Shown here: piece after piece, positions 41,880 to 52,848 of the stretch
How the letters are laid out: each line of letters starts with the position of its first letter
Numbering within the stretch: the stretch's first letter is position 1
Assembly: GCA_029204225.1 (NCBI GenBank)
Contig: CM055102.1
Location: 913,863 to 977,862, forward strand
Length of the DNA: 64,000 bases
Reading direction: 5' to 3'
Source of the DNA: Diphasiastrum complanatum
Taxonomy: Eukaryota > Streptophyta > Lycopodiopsida > Lycopodiales > Lycopodiaceae
The notes under the pieces: model-generated
What the model saw: the letters and a program-made list of their open reading frames with translations, nothing else
The model's database searches: none
What the model was told of the DNA's origin: nothing
Made by a program: the position numbers and the translations under genes

Positions 41880-44512
41880 CTAGCTTGGTTCAATCATTGC
41901 TTTACTAATCACTCCAAGTGATGATTTGAAATTCATAAAAGGTGCCTTTTGAAGTGGTTTAGTAAGTAGATCAGCTACACATTCATTGCTTGGAACATAA
42001 GCAATCTCCTTGGCTTGCATCATTTCTCTCACAAAGTGATGGCATATCTCAATGTGCTTAGAACTTGCATGGAAGATTGGGTTAGATGCAAGGTGTTGGG
42101 CTGATATACTGTCATTGTAGATGACTAGTGCCTCCTCTTAATCCATGATCTTTACCTCCACCAATAATCTCTTGATCCAAAGTACCTCCTTTGTAGTGGT
42201 TGTCAAAGCTTTGTACTCGGCCTCGGTTGAAGATAGAGATATAGTTTCTTGATTTTTTGAAAGCCATGAAACAACACCTTCTCCTATGAAAGTTGAATAG
42301 GCACTTGTTGATTTCCTATCCCTCTTGTCCCCTGCAAAATCTAAATCACTAAATGCATGAAGGTTAATCACATCTCCTCTATATAGAATCCCAAAATCCA
42401 ATGCACCCGAGATGTATCTTAGAATCCTCTTAGCCTTTTTCCAATGGATATTCAATGGTTTTTCCATGGATTGGATCAACCTACATACACTAAAACTAAA
42501 ATCTGGTCTAGTTATAGTGATCCACATTAAGGAGCCTATAAGTTGCCTAAACAAAGTGATGTCCATGAAGGATCTTTTATCATCTTCATTTGGCACTTTT
42601 ACATCTTGCTCCATTGGAGTGTCAACACTTTTGCATACTTCCATCTTAAACTTCTTCAAAAGACTTTGAGAATAGTTTACTTGACTTATAAAGATAAAAT
42701 CAGATCCTCTAAATACCTCTATGCCTAAGATTAAGTGAAGGCACCCTAGATCTACCATCTTGAACTCTAAGGATAGATCTATCTTGATTTTTTCAATACC
42801 ATCAACACTATTTCCACTAATGATGATGTCATCTACATAAATGAGTAAAAGTACAATACCAACATCATCAAACTTAATGTAAAGAGTGGGATCATTTTTA
42901 CTTTGAACAAAATAAAGTGAAATAAGATAGCAATGTAATCTTGAATTCCAAGATCTTGAGGCGTGCTTCAAGCCATAGATGCTTCTTTTGAGATGGCATA
43001 CTTTGTCCTCCATTCCATGTTTGATGAGCCCTGTGGCTGCTCCATATAGATATCTTCTTCCAAAAAACCATTCAAGAAAGCATTAGAGACATCCATTTGA
43101 GATAGGATCCATCCAAAATGTGATGTAAGTGCAATGATTAGCCTTATTGTGACCATCTTGGCCATGGGTGCAAAAGTTTCCTCATAGTCTGTCCCTCTCT
43201 CTTGAGCATAACCTTTTGCAACTAATCTTGCTTTATGTTTGTTAACACTCCCATTTTCATTCAATTTAAGATTATAGACCCATTTGCATCCTATTACATT
43301 CCTTTGAGGTCTATCAACAGGCAACCAAGTTTCATTCTCAATCAAGGCATTATACTCATCCACCATAGCTTTTGGGGCATCTTCAACATCAGATGGTTCT
43401 TCAAAACTAGATAAAGCATAAGAAGTGGATGAGATACCCTCAACTTGTTGTCCTTTGCCTTGATGTGTGAGCCTTGATGTCTCCACTTTTGCCCTTGAAA
43501 ATCTCCTTGGTGTAATAGGTGGGTTTGGTGCTTGCTCCTCCATGAGCTCGTCCTTGAAATCAAGATCTTGCTCCTCGGCCATCTTATTCTTGATTGTTGG
43601 AGCACTTGAGCCTTCTTCAAGCATATGCATATGATATCCATCAAATATAACATCCCTTGAAACAACAAATTTGTTCAAGGATGGGAGATAGATTTTGTAG
43701 CCCTTGCTTGAGCTTGCATATCCAAGCATGATCCCTCTTGTGGAAGATGGATCCTCCTTGGTTCTTGTTTCCAATGGCACATGCACATAACATATACATC
43801 CAAAAACTTTCAAGTGATTAAGATTGGGTTTTTTCCATACAACAACTCATAAGGAGTTTTGCCTTCAATTGTTTTGGAAGACACCCTATTCATCAAGTAG
43901 TTTGCACATACAAGAGATTCACCCCAAAAGGATTTGGGCAAACAAGCATCCAATCTTAAAGCCTTAGAACATTCACATAATGTTCTATTCCTTCTTTTAG
44001 CAACTCCATTTTGTTAAGAAGTGTAAGGACAAGAAGTCTCTTTCTTGATCGCTTCCTCCTCACAAAAGGCCTTGAACTCATTGGAGATGAATTCTCCACC
44101 ATTGTCACTTCTAAGAATCTTGATGCTATGATTATGATGCTTTTCCACAAACAGCTTGAACTTTACAAAAGTATCAAATACTTGAGATTTGAAGGAAAGT
44201 AAAAACACCCAACAATATCTTGAGTAGTCATCAATGAAGGTTAAAAACATGGATGAACCTCCATTAGATTTGGTGCTAGCAATGTGCACATCCGAGTGTA
44301 TGAGTTCAAGAGGATGAGACGACTTTGTGATGGAGTTAGGAAACACCTTCTTATGTGCCATGGATAAAGCACAAGCTTCACAAACCTTGTCTTCCTCCCA
44401 ATAGACCTTGGTAGGCCTAAAGCATACTCCTCCTTGATCATAGCCTCCATGGAACCCGAGTTGACATGTCCAAGTCTTTTGTGCCATAAAGTGAAGTAGA
44501 TATCTTGCTCTC
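41880..44512 (-). pseudogene. Cop5 pol: integrase, RT, RNase H
   Basis: Right to left: pre-integrase L-W-H-K-R-L-G-H and C-E-A-C (44490-44370). Integrase core: H-S-D-V-H (near 44297), R-S-D-N-G-G-E-F (near 44107), Q-N-G-V-A with the normal E-R changed to K-R near 44005. RT: V-I-G-C-K-W-V, Q-M-D-V-S-N-A-F-L-N-G and L-L-I-Y-V-D-D-I-I (near 42830). RNase H: A-F-S-D-L-D-F-A-G-D (near 42340) and A-D-L-L-T-K-P (near 41955). Breaks: a stop at about 44015, a frameshift near 43000 within the P-Q-G segment, and a TAA near 42140. Long open stretches (42138-43013, 42968-43813, 44014-44487) show moderate age. Confidence 0.88.
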
Positions 44513-45166
44513 TACAAGCTCAATTTCTAGAATTCTCAGCTCTAACTTCAAGGACACCTTCTAAACACTATGATTCATCTCTTTACAAGCTCTAATTTGT
44601 GTTCTACAACCTACTACCATCCAATTTTATGAAAAAACAAGCAAAAAACATGATTTTTGGCCTTTTCTCAATTTTTTTACTATCATAAATTGGAAATTTA
44701 TGGCTAGAAACATTTTCTCCAACACATGCAAACCAATTTACAGGATTATAACCATCTAATTGATCTGATCTTTCTGGATTTTGGTTCTTGCTATTTATTT
44801 TGTGTCAAAAAGCATGGAAAAACAAGCAATTTTGACTAAAACATAGCCTAGAATCCTAAATCATGGTAAGATCCAACATACATCATTAATTTCAACACTA
44901 ATATGAAAGTACATTTTTCTGGAAAATTCAGATCCATACTAGTTTTAAGTTACACAAGCTAAAGCTCCAAAGCAACAACACAAATTGGTTTCCTAGCACA
45001 ATTCTCCATAAACCACAAAGAAATTAGGAGAGGCATGAATCATGCAAATTGAAATTGGGAAGATCCAGCAACTTGCAAACTTGCTCCAACTCTTGGATGA
45101 GAATACTAGTTGATCACCACCAAAGCTCCAATGAAAAGCACCACCTCTCCAATCTTTGTAAGCCTT

Positions 45167-45178
45167 GCTTTGATACCA
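45167..45178 (-). other. Cop6 primer-binding site
   Basis: GCTTTGATACCA on the plus strand, TGGTATCAAAGC in element sense, one base from the LTR edge. The corresponding stretch is deleted in copy 2. Confidence 0.8.
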
Positions 45179-45179
45179 C

Positions 45180-45702
45180 TATAAGGGAAGCTCCTCAAGA
45201 TCCTGTTTACAATACAAACACAATGGAGTGACACACTATGGAGAATCCAGCCACCCAAGTAGAACCATCCAATCAAACTCTAGAAGCTTCATCCCCAAGC
45301 CAAGGAATAGGAAGCATAAAAGTAGAGTGAGAGCTTGGCAATGAATCAATTATAAATGTGTGGAGTAGGACGAGTTTGGCCTCTTCTTATAGAGCCATGA
45401 ACCACCTGTGCACATAGACATGCAATGTCCTAACTCTCCTATACTTAGATTCCTCTAGAATAGAGTCTCTATGCTTAGATTCTCTATTCATAGATTTGCT
45501 ATTGATAACTCTACAACATGCACCAGTCCCAAACCTTGTACTTACTCCATTTAGTGTGTTATGGGCCTCACAAGGATATTAGCTACTTTTGGGTCACGTC
45601 TAGTATGACATGGCATAACTAACAGCTTGTTTCAATAGAGTACCTTCTTGTATCCAAGACTAGGAGTACACTGAATCCTATGTACTAGTCATGGACATAA
45701 CA
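45180..45702 (-). repeat. Cop6 5' LTR (about 523 bp)
   Basis: Element sense starts TGTTATGTCC at 45702, where Cop7 coding is interrupted. The inner end (TATAAGGGAAG on plus) lacks a clean CA terminus. It contains the uninterrupted target site of Cop1-B near 45620 (GGCATAACTAACA). Confidence 0.6.
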
Positions 45703-46985
45703 TGATGGCCCAATCTTCTTCGATATAAATCTTTTTTGAAAATCTTGGTCACATATGCAATATCACAAGAGTTTGCACTCTCTCTTGGATGCAATTTGTA
45801 GCTGCATCCAAATTGAGATCCACAAGCAAGAATCTCATCATCTTTCTTGATTACAAAAGTGCCAATATGGAATTTGACATCAAGGCCATTATCAAGCAAT
45901 TGGCCAACACTTATAAGGTTCTTTGTGAGCTTTGGAACAAAGAGCACATTGTTGAGAGAGAGAAATTTTGAAGATGCAACTTTCAAGGGAATACTCCCTA
46001 CTCCTTCAATTTTGCATTCACAATCATTTGTAGTGTATATAGATTTCTTGACTCCTTCATAAGGCATAAGAGAAGAAAAAGAGGCCTTGGCGCTACACAT
46101 ATGAGATGAAGCTCCACTATCAATATATTATGTGCCATCCTTTTTGAAAGAAGAAGAATAGAATCTTGATACCATAAGAGAGCCTTCTCCATCACCCTCA
46201 ATTGCAACACTATCTCCCTCATTAGAGAAGTTGGTTTGCTTGAATTGGTTCTTCTTCTTGAAACAATTAGTGGCATAATCGTCTTTCTTGCCACAAAAGA
46301 AGCACTTGATGTTCTTTTACTTTGATGTAGAAGCTTGAGAGGAATCCTCCTCCTCTCCATCTTTGTCCTTGTCTTTAGCTTTGTCTTTAGAGAAATGCTG
46401 GTGTTGACCTTTTCTCCTCCATTTGTGCTTGTCTTTGACAAATAAAGCTTTGCCATCTCCATCATGATTGATCAAGCGTTTGTCCATCCTCATGAGCTTG
46501 TTCTCTTGTCTTGATTCTTCATCGATAGGTACACCTTGCAAGGCCTCCAATCTTGGTAGATCTTCTTTGATGGCATAAGATTGGACAAGATTATCATATT
46601 CATCTCTCAAGCCATTGAGGATGACTTGGACTAGCTCACTTTGGTTGATGGTGTCTCCAATATATGCAAGCTCTCTAAGGATGTCTTTGACTCCCAATAC
46701 ATAATTGGAAGCACTCTCTCCACTCCTTTGGAAACTTTGGAAGATTTGGTTCCTTAGAGTGAGGAGCCTAGAGGTATTCTTGGTCTCATAAATGGCTTTG
46801 AGTGTATCCCAAGCCTCCTTGGCTGAGGTACAAACACCAATTTCTCTCAAAACTTCATTAGAGACATTCATCTTGATATAATGAAGAGCCATTCTAGCTC
46901 TTTTCTTGTACCTTTGGACTTATTGAAGCACTTGAGGCTCCTCCTCAAGTCCAAGGACAATATCCATTACATCTTGGATGATTAG
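45703..46985 (-). pseudogene. Cop7 copy 1 gag and protease
   Basis: Gag frame 46892-46317 (M-A-L-H-Y-I-K-M-N-V-S-N-E-V-L-R; A-W-D-T-L-K-A-I-Y-E-T-K). A stop near 46920 and a break near 46317 separate it from the zinc-knuckle segment, which is read in another frame at 46315-46255 with changed residues. The protease core is damaged near 46130 (a stop in W-Y-I-D-S-G). The post-protease frame 46100-45703 reads V-L-F-V-P-K-L-T-K-N-L-I-S-V-G and ends in R-R-L-G-H, where Cop6 begins. Very similar to Cop2. Confidence 0.8.
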
Positions 46986-47192
46986 ATATTGACTCCATCC
47001 CTAACTTCTAGATAGAGTAATTGGAGGTAAATAATATCTCACTTGATTTCAATAGGATGGAACCCATGGATGCCATGAAAAGTAGAGTAGATGTCTTGTA
47101 ATGGACTACAAAGTGTTGCTTCTCTCTCAATAATGGATCCAATAAAGGTGTGTTACCAGCTCCAAGATGAGATCTTGCAACTAGATGTGAGA

Positions 47193-47276
47193 TCAATCTC
47201 ACTAGCTCTACCAATCTCACTAGCTCTATCAATCTCACTAGCTCTACCAATCTCACTAGCTCTACCAATCTCACTA
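47193..47276. repeat. 18-bp tandem repeat in the Cop7 leader
   Basis: TCTCACTAGCTCTACCAA recurs about four to five times with one variant unit (TATCAA). Copy 2 at 58790-58815 has a single unit, so this is a local expansion. The array ends at the Cop8 junction. The open frame through it on the minus strand is an artefact. Confidence 0.85.
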
Positions 47277-48146
47277 CTCTGAAGGTTCGTTTCGATTCTG
47301 TTCCTTTTTGTTCCTGAGATTTTGATAACAACCTACTGCTGCATGACCCTGTTTATGACAATGAATACACTCAATATTTGGAATTAACCAACACTTATCT
47401 TCTGTATGACTTGATCTTTTGCATTTGTTGCAAATTTTTCTATCGCTAGAATTTTTTTGTTGTTTTCTAGATTGTTGATCATTTGTCTTGGATTCATTTC
47501 CATTCTTTTTAGATGAATCCCTCTTAAACTTAGACTTCTTTGAAGATTTATTCCTCTGAGTAAATAGAGCATTTTTGGAATCACCATTATCGTCATAGTG
47601 TTCACGAGCTTCTACTTCCTCTTTGAATCCATCTATCATCTTTTGAAGTGTCATTGTTGAATCTTTAGCCAGTAAAGTTCGAGTTGTGTGGAATGACCTG
47701 GGTAGGGCTCAAAGATTCCTTTGAGATTGTATTTTCCATGCTAGAATTCTACAAAGATTTTTTATCTTTTGTATGAATGTGGTCAGGTCTTTGACGTCTC
47801 ATTGTAGGTAAGTTAATTGGTCCTCCAAAAACATGATTTGATTACGAGATCTAGTCTCATTCTTGGTTTCCAATTCTTCCCATAATTCTTTTGCGTTCAA
47901 AATTGATGTAACATCTAGCATTATGTTGTCATGCACTGAATGTGCAATAATTGCTGTAGCTCTGTCATTTCTTAAACTCCATTTTCTAAGTTCTTTGCCA
48001 GGAGTGATTGACTTCTCTTCTTCTGATTCTACCCATTGCCAAAGACCTTCATCTTTTAGTATGAGTGAAGTCTTTAATTTCAGATTAAATAACTCGAAAT
48101 CCAAGATCGTACTGCTCTGACACTGAATATTGTTGATCGACAACAT
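47277..48146 (-). pseudogene. Cop8 gag
   Basis: 48146-47799 encodes the capsid N-terminus (L-I-L-K-D-E-G-L-W-Q-W-V-E-S-E; A-K-E-L-W-E-E-L-E-T-K-N). Stops and a frameshift lie at 47655-47800. 47654-47277 encodes a basic segment and two intact zinc knuckles, C-N-K-C-K-R-S-S-H-T-E-D-K-C and C-I-H-C-H-K-Q-G-H-A-A-V-G-C. It is better preserved than the Cop4 gag, whose knuckles have lost ligands. It ends shortly after the second knuckle. Confidence 0.82.
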
Positions 48147-48243
48147 CTTCTAATCTTCTGAATAAGCTCCAGATACGGCTATTGATGGATGTGTGAATGA
48201 TGTTGAGAGAGGTGCGGGGATACCATTGTATCGGCTCTGATAT

Positions 48244-48255
48244 GTTCTGATACCA
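48244..48255 (-). other. Cop8 primer-binding site
   Basis: GTTCTGATACCA on the plus strand, TGGTATCAGAAC in element sense, next to LTR start TGTAGG at 48257. Confidence 0.8.
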
Positions 48256-48256
48256 C

Positions 48257-49020
48257 TGTAGGAAAAATGTTAAGAATTCTTCCTCAGAAAACACGATGAA
48301 AGTTTGAATAAATCAAACTAATATCAGTATTTTCAATCGGGTCTGATTCTGGTCTATGTACTAATAGAGCAGTTCTTATCTTGATTGAATTACAACATGC
48401 GAAATTAAGAGATATATTGCGTGAGTATTATAGATAATTTTAGACATCTGTTGAAAAAACTTGATAAAAAACAAATTTTTATAATTATGATTTTGAATCT
48501 TCAGCATACATCTCTTGCTGTGTTGTTTCTTTGTTGTGTTTACAACGAGTCTCTGTTGTATTTACAAGGAGTAAAACACATGTATTTATATTGTTATAGG
48601 ACAGGTCTTTTGGCCTTTTAATTCTGTAACAATAGATCTAACCGCTACGATGGTTGATATTCAACAAACGTTCTGTATCTAGACTCAAATGAATTTTGTT
48701 CACGAACTGTTCATGACAGTTTCGCGACAATCCACAGTTTTGCGACAGGCAAAAGTTTTGCGAATCTTTCGAATTCGAGTTTGAACAAAAATAAAAAAAT
48801 ATTTTGCGACAAGATATTATTCGCGAATCTTTCGAGTTCAAAATTGAACAAGAATGAAAATATTTTACGACAAGATAGTGTTTGCGAATCTTTTGAGTTT
48901 TGAGATACTTTCGAGTTCGAGTTTGTTTCTCAGTTTTAAGTTCACTTCTCAGCCTTTGTCAATTAAACTGTGCACTTTGCTAGTAGAACCAAGATTTGTC
49001 TGATAAGGTGTTCTACCCAG
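48257..49020 (-). repeat. Cop8 5' LTR, outer edge uncertain
   Basis: TGTAGGAAAAATG marks the inner end. It has TTCGCGACA / TTGCGACA repeats of the kind found in the Cop4 LTRs (48720-48900). No second copy fixes the outer end. Confidence 0.5.
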
Positions 49021-50042
49021 CATGGTCAAATCTCTATTTTTAGTACATTTCATAGATAGTTCAAAAAACTGAAAAAAAACTAAAAATTTTGATTTTTTGC
49101 ACTTTTTAATTTTCTAAAAAATCTACATTATTTAAAAATTCGAAAAAAAAAACTCTATCAGTCTTTTAGGTAATCGAAATCAAAAAAATGATTCACTATT
49201 CGATTCCTAATAATACTGAATTAATGTCTATTAGGCATGCATGACATGCGACATTAAACTGATTTTTTACAATTATAGAATTTTACGTAAATTTCAGTTC
49301 TACAGAAATTGTCAGACACAAACCCAAATTTGTATCTTATCTGTTAGAGCACATGCGTATAACCACTCAAAACAGATCTAAACCACTCATGCATGTCAAA
49401 ATCATTCTAAGAATCAACATGCAGACATTCCATGTAAGCAAAGTACCACAAATTAGAAAATTTACTTGCATGTAATCATAACAATTCAAAATTTTGCCAT
49501 TTTTACTCACAAAATTGCAAAACTTTAGATGATCATATCTTTGGCTACATGACACCAAATTAGGTGTTGTAAAGCTCAAAACAGAGGGAGACCTAGTGAA
49601 CAAGACACTTGCCACATCAGCCTACCACCTAGGATTCACACGTGCGAGTTCAGAATAGCCAAAGAACCTATAGTAGGACGCACTTTTTGTAGGTCAATCC
49701 ATCAAAAAATGTGCAAACACCACACCACGCCTAAAAGTGATGCTGCCAACAATATTAAATGGTCAATTATAGCTCCATGAAGCCTTCATTCAGGTCCTAT
49801 GTAGTAGTATGGGCTGAGAACCATGATTTTTTGATTTATAGAAGTCAAAATAGCCTCAAACTTGATGGAATTGAAACTTAAGCCTCCACCCACCAATTTA
49901 CAAGTCTGATAGCTTGTTGGAAAGACAAAAAGGAATTCTAATTATGTTGTCAAAATTCCAGAATGATTCCCTTATGGATTTAGAGAAATCCACCCACTAA
50001 AAATCACAAAAAATGATCAATTTTTGCCCATTTTTTGACTTC
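49021..50042. other. Unassigned AT-rich segment
   Basis: No ORF or LTR terminus supported. It includes homopolymer-rich DNA at 49060-49160 and CACACGTGCG at about 49637. It ends where the second Cop6 copy begins. Confidence 0.4.
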
Positions 50043-51021
50043 CTACAAGCTCAATTGTTGGAATTCTCAGCTCTAACTTCAAGGACACCTTCTAAAGACT
50101 ATGATTTATCTCTTTACAAGCTCTAATTTGTGATCTACAACCTATTGCCATCCAATTTTATGAAAAAACAAGCAAAAAACATGATTTTTGGCATTTTTTT
50201 GATTTTTTTACTATCATAAATTGGAAATTTATGACTAGAAACATTTTCTCCAACACATGCAAATCAATTTATAGGATTATAATTATCTAATTGATCTGAT
50301 CATTCTGGATTTTGGTTCTTACTATCTATTTTGTGTCAAAAAGCATGGAAAAACAAGCAATTTTGACCAAAACATAGCCTAGAATACTAAATCATGGTAA
50401 GATCCAACATACATCATTAATTTCAACATTAATATGAAAGTACATTTTGCTGGAAAATTCAGATCCACACTAGTTTTGAGTTACACAAGCTAAAGCTCCA
50501 AAGCAACAACACAAATTGGTTTCCAAGCACAATTCTCCATAAACCACAAAGAAATTAAGAGAGGCATGAATCATGCAATTTGAAATTGGGAAGCTCCTCA
50601 AGATCTTGTTTACAATACAAACACAATGGAGTGACACACTATGGAAAAACCACCCACCCAAGTAGAAGCATCCAATCAAACTCTAGAAGCTTCATCCCCA
50701 AGCCAAGGAATAGGAATCATGAAAGTAGAGTGAGACCTTGGTAATGAATCAATTACAAATGTGTGGAGTAGGACGAGTTTGGCCTCTTTTTATAGAGCCA
50801 TGAACCATTGTGCAGATAGACATGCAATGTCCTAACTCTCCTATACTTAGATTCCTCTAGAATAGAGTCTCTATGCTTAGATTCTCTATTCATAGATTTG
50901 CTATTGATAACTCTACAACATGCACCAGTCCCAGACCTTGTACTTACTCCATTTAGTGTGTTATGGGCCTCACAAGGATATTAGTTACTTTCGGGTCACG
51001 TCTAGTGTGACATGGCATAAC
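50043..51021 (-). repeat. Cop6 copy 2, leader and most of LTR
   Basis: Follows 44513-45620 closely, except that the stretch between two GGGAAG repeats (including the primer site) is missing near 50590. It is interrupted at 51021 by Cop1-B and resumes at 57458-57540. Confidence 0.85.
51017..51021. repeat. Cop1-B left target-site duplication ATAAC
   Basis: ATAAC precedes the 5' LTR and is repeated at 57453-57457. The uninterrupted site in Cop6 copy 1 (near 45620) has it once. Confidence 0.95.
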
Positions 51022-51676
51022 TGTGAAAATTGTCAACATTTCCTAGCTAGTTTGAGGCCTAAATTGGCTAAAATTGTAAATAGTTTTGGTTCTGGAGTTT
51101 CACACATGTGAACTAGGCCACAATGTTTTTATTTACTATATTTTTTCAGTATGATGAAGTGTCAAACTTCATACCCTTCAAAATGAGACCATTTTGATGT
51201 ATTTTGGTCATATAAGCCATTTTTAGCTATTTTTCCTATATAGGGAATATCTAGGGTCAAGTACCTTCTAGAGAGAGGAGAGAGAGTCATCTTCCTCATC
51301 CATAAATAGTAGGGAAGTCGTGGAGAACAGGTTGGAGAAACCTTTTGTATGCTTCATTGAGATCAATAGATCATTGTCATTGTTTCTTCCTCCATTGAGA
51401 GCATTGTTGTGTGTATTGTCTTCAAGCTATTGTGTATGATCTTAGGTGCTTTCCAAAAGTGGTAGGCTGATGTATTATGGACTGTATAATGCTATTTTGG
51501 GCCGCACTTGATGTTTATGGAAGTTTCCATTTGTGATAAATGCTTTTTGATCAAGTTCTTTGCATTCTAGGTAGCATAGAATGTGTTGCCAATTCCTAGC
51601 TTATGTAGTTTGGAGTGCAAGCATTCAAGCCAATGATCTTGGAGTTTAGATCCACTTAGGATCTGTATTTTTCACA
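51022..51676 (+). repeat. Cop1-B 5' LTR (655 bp)
   Basis: TGTGAAAATTG...TTTTTCACA. Relative to its 3' LTR it has CACACATGTG for CACACGTGTG, ACTAGG for CCAGG context, ACTATA for ACTGTA, and ACAGG for ACATG. Confidence 0.97.
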
Positions 51677-51688
51677 TGGTATCAGAGC
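51677..51688 (+). other. Cop1-B primer-binding site
   Basis: TGGTATCAGAGC directly after the LTR. Confidence 0.95.
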
Positions 51689-52848
51689 TGGTTGGCTTCT
51701 ATTTACAGTAAGTATTCCATTTTTGGTGATATTTGGATGTTTGATCAAGTTCTAGCATGATTTTGCATTGCTTTGTTGATCAAATCTTACTAACCTTTGT
51801 TTTGTGAGTTGAACTTGTGGATCAAAAGCATATTTCAGGTCTATTGAAGATCAGAGGCTGAAAAGAAACTATTTTGGATCAGATCATAACACCTAATCAT
51901 TTGTGATTGTGAGGCTTGTGCATATTCAATACTAACAATGTTCTTTTCAATCCTATTGTTGACAATCTCCATTCTTGGATGAACACTCTCCTTAAGTGGA
52001 TGAAACTTCTCCTTAAGTGGATGACAAATGCTCTTTTGAGTGAGTTGTAATTCTCCTAAAGGCTGAGCAAAGCTCCCATTTGGATGAAAGATCCCCTTTT
52101 TTGGGTGAACATATTGTAAGCTCCATTGTGAAGAGCATATTGTAAAGATTGTCATCAATTTTGGCATAAATTTTGGTGTACTTTGTTGAGCATGTAAGTA
52201 ACTCTCCTTATGTAATTTGATTGGAGCATTTGCTGGAAGGTGTTAACCATTATGCAAGTGTGTTTTCAGGTTCTTAACAGGTTGAGGAACATTCTCATGT
52301 GAAGTGATCTTAGATCTACATCTAAACACCAAGATTTGACAAGATAGTGAAGCTAGTCTTGTGATTCACTAAGTGTGCTCATTCATTCACCTCTAAATCT
52401 TGTATTTATCACTTGCTGGAGTTTATAAACTTTTAGAAGTGTGGTTTACATGTGGTTTTACAGGTTGAATCAATATCTTAGTGTGTTGATCATATGTTGA
52501 TCAAGTTTGTTCATTACTAGGTAATCTTGGCATCCTAGTTTTGGGTATTTTCTAAGAATGCAAGTAACTCTTCACACCATAACTTGATTTGGTCACTTGC
52601 TAGAAAGTTTGAGAGCTTAAGCAAGAGTGTGTTCAGGTTGGTTTGATTTTGTAATCCATTCTTAGTGTGTGCAAAGTGTTGCATGTGTTTCAATCTTCCT
52701 TTCTATGCTTGGAAACCATCTAGGTTCAAGATAGAAGTGTTTTAGGGTCCAAAATCTTCATAGATCTCTTTATCTATCATTTGTTGAGAGAAAAGTGAGT
52801 GCTAAGTGCTTTAGGACAGAACCTAAAAGTTGAAGAAACATTAGAATC
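51689..52848 (+). other. Cop1-B leader
   Basis: Same 1.16-kb leader as Cop1-A, with three base changes noticed. The three degenerate modules are at about 52190-52273, 52396-52466 and 52558-52641. Confidence 0.7.

Larger units (their letters stand above)
41183..44512 (-). mobile_element. Cop5: truncated Copia, minus strand
   Basis: 3' LTR (41183-41865), purine tract, RNase H, RT and integrase up to the pre-integrase domain. It is cut at 44512 by Cop6 sequence. Gag, protease, primer site and 5' LTR are missing. It is inserted in, or fused to, the gag fragment at 40893-41182. Confidence 0.85.
44513..45702 (-). mobile_element. Cop6: 5' LTR, primer site and leader of a Copia, copy 1
   Basis: In element sense: LTR (45702-45180), primer site (45178-45167), then leader to 44513 where Cop5 coding begins. 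No coding sequence of its own remains. A second copy (50043-51021 plus 57458-57540) is joined to the same Cop7 neighbour. Confidence 0.65.
45703..47276 (-). mobile_element. Cop7 copy 1: Copia gag-protease fragment
   Basis: Minus-strand leader, gag and protease up to the first residues of the pre-integrase domain, then Cop6 at the left and Cop8 at the right. The second copy at 57541-59407 keeps the primer site and 5' LTR. Confidence 0.75.
47277..49020 (-). mobile_element. Cop8: Copia gag plus 5' LTR fragment, minus strand
   Basis: Element sense: LTR (right edge near 49020, not firmly set; left edge 48257), primer site 48255-48244, gag 48146-47277. It is cut after the second zinc knuckle by the Cop7 leader. 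Same lineage as Cop4. Confidence 0.7.

Noticed and set aside
47008-47331. Repetitive V-E-L-V-R-L open frame on the minus strand
   Set aside because: It is produced by an 18-bp tandem repeat in a leader and spans a junction between two elements.
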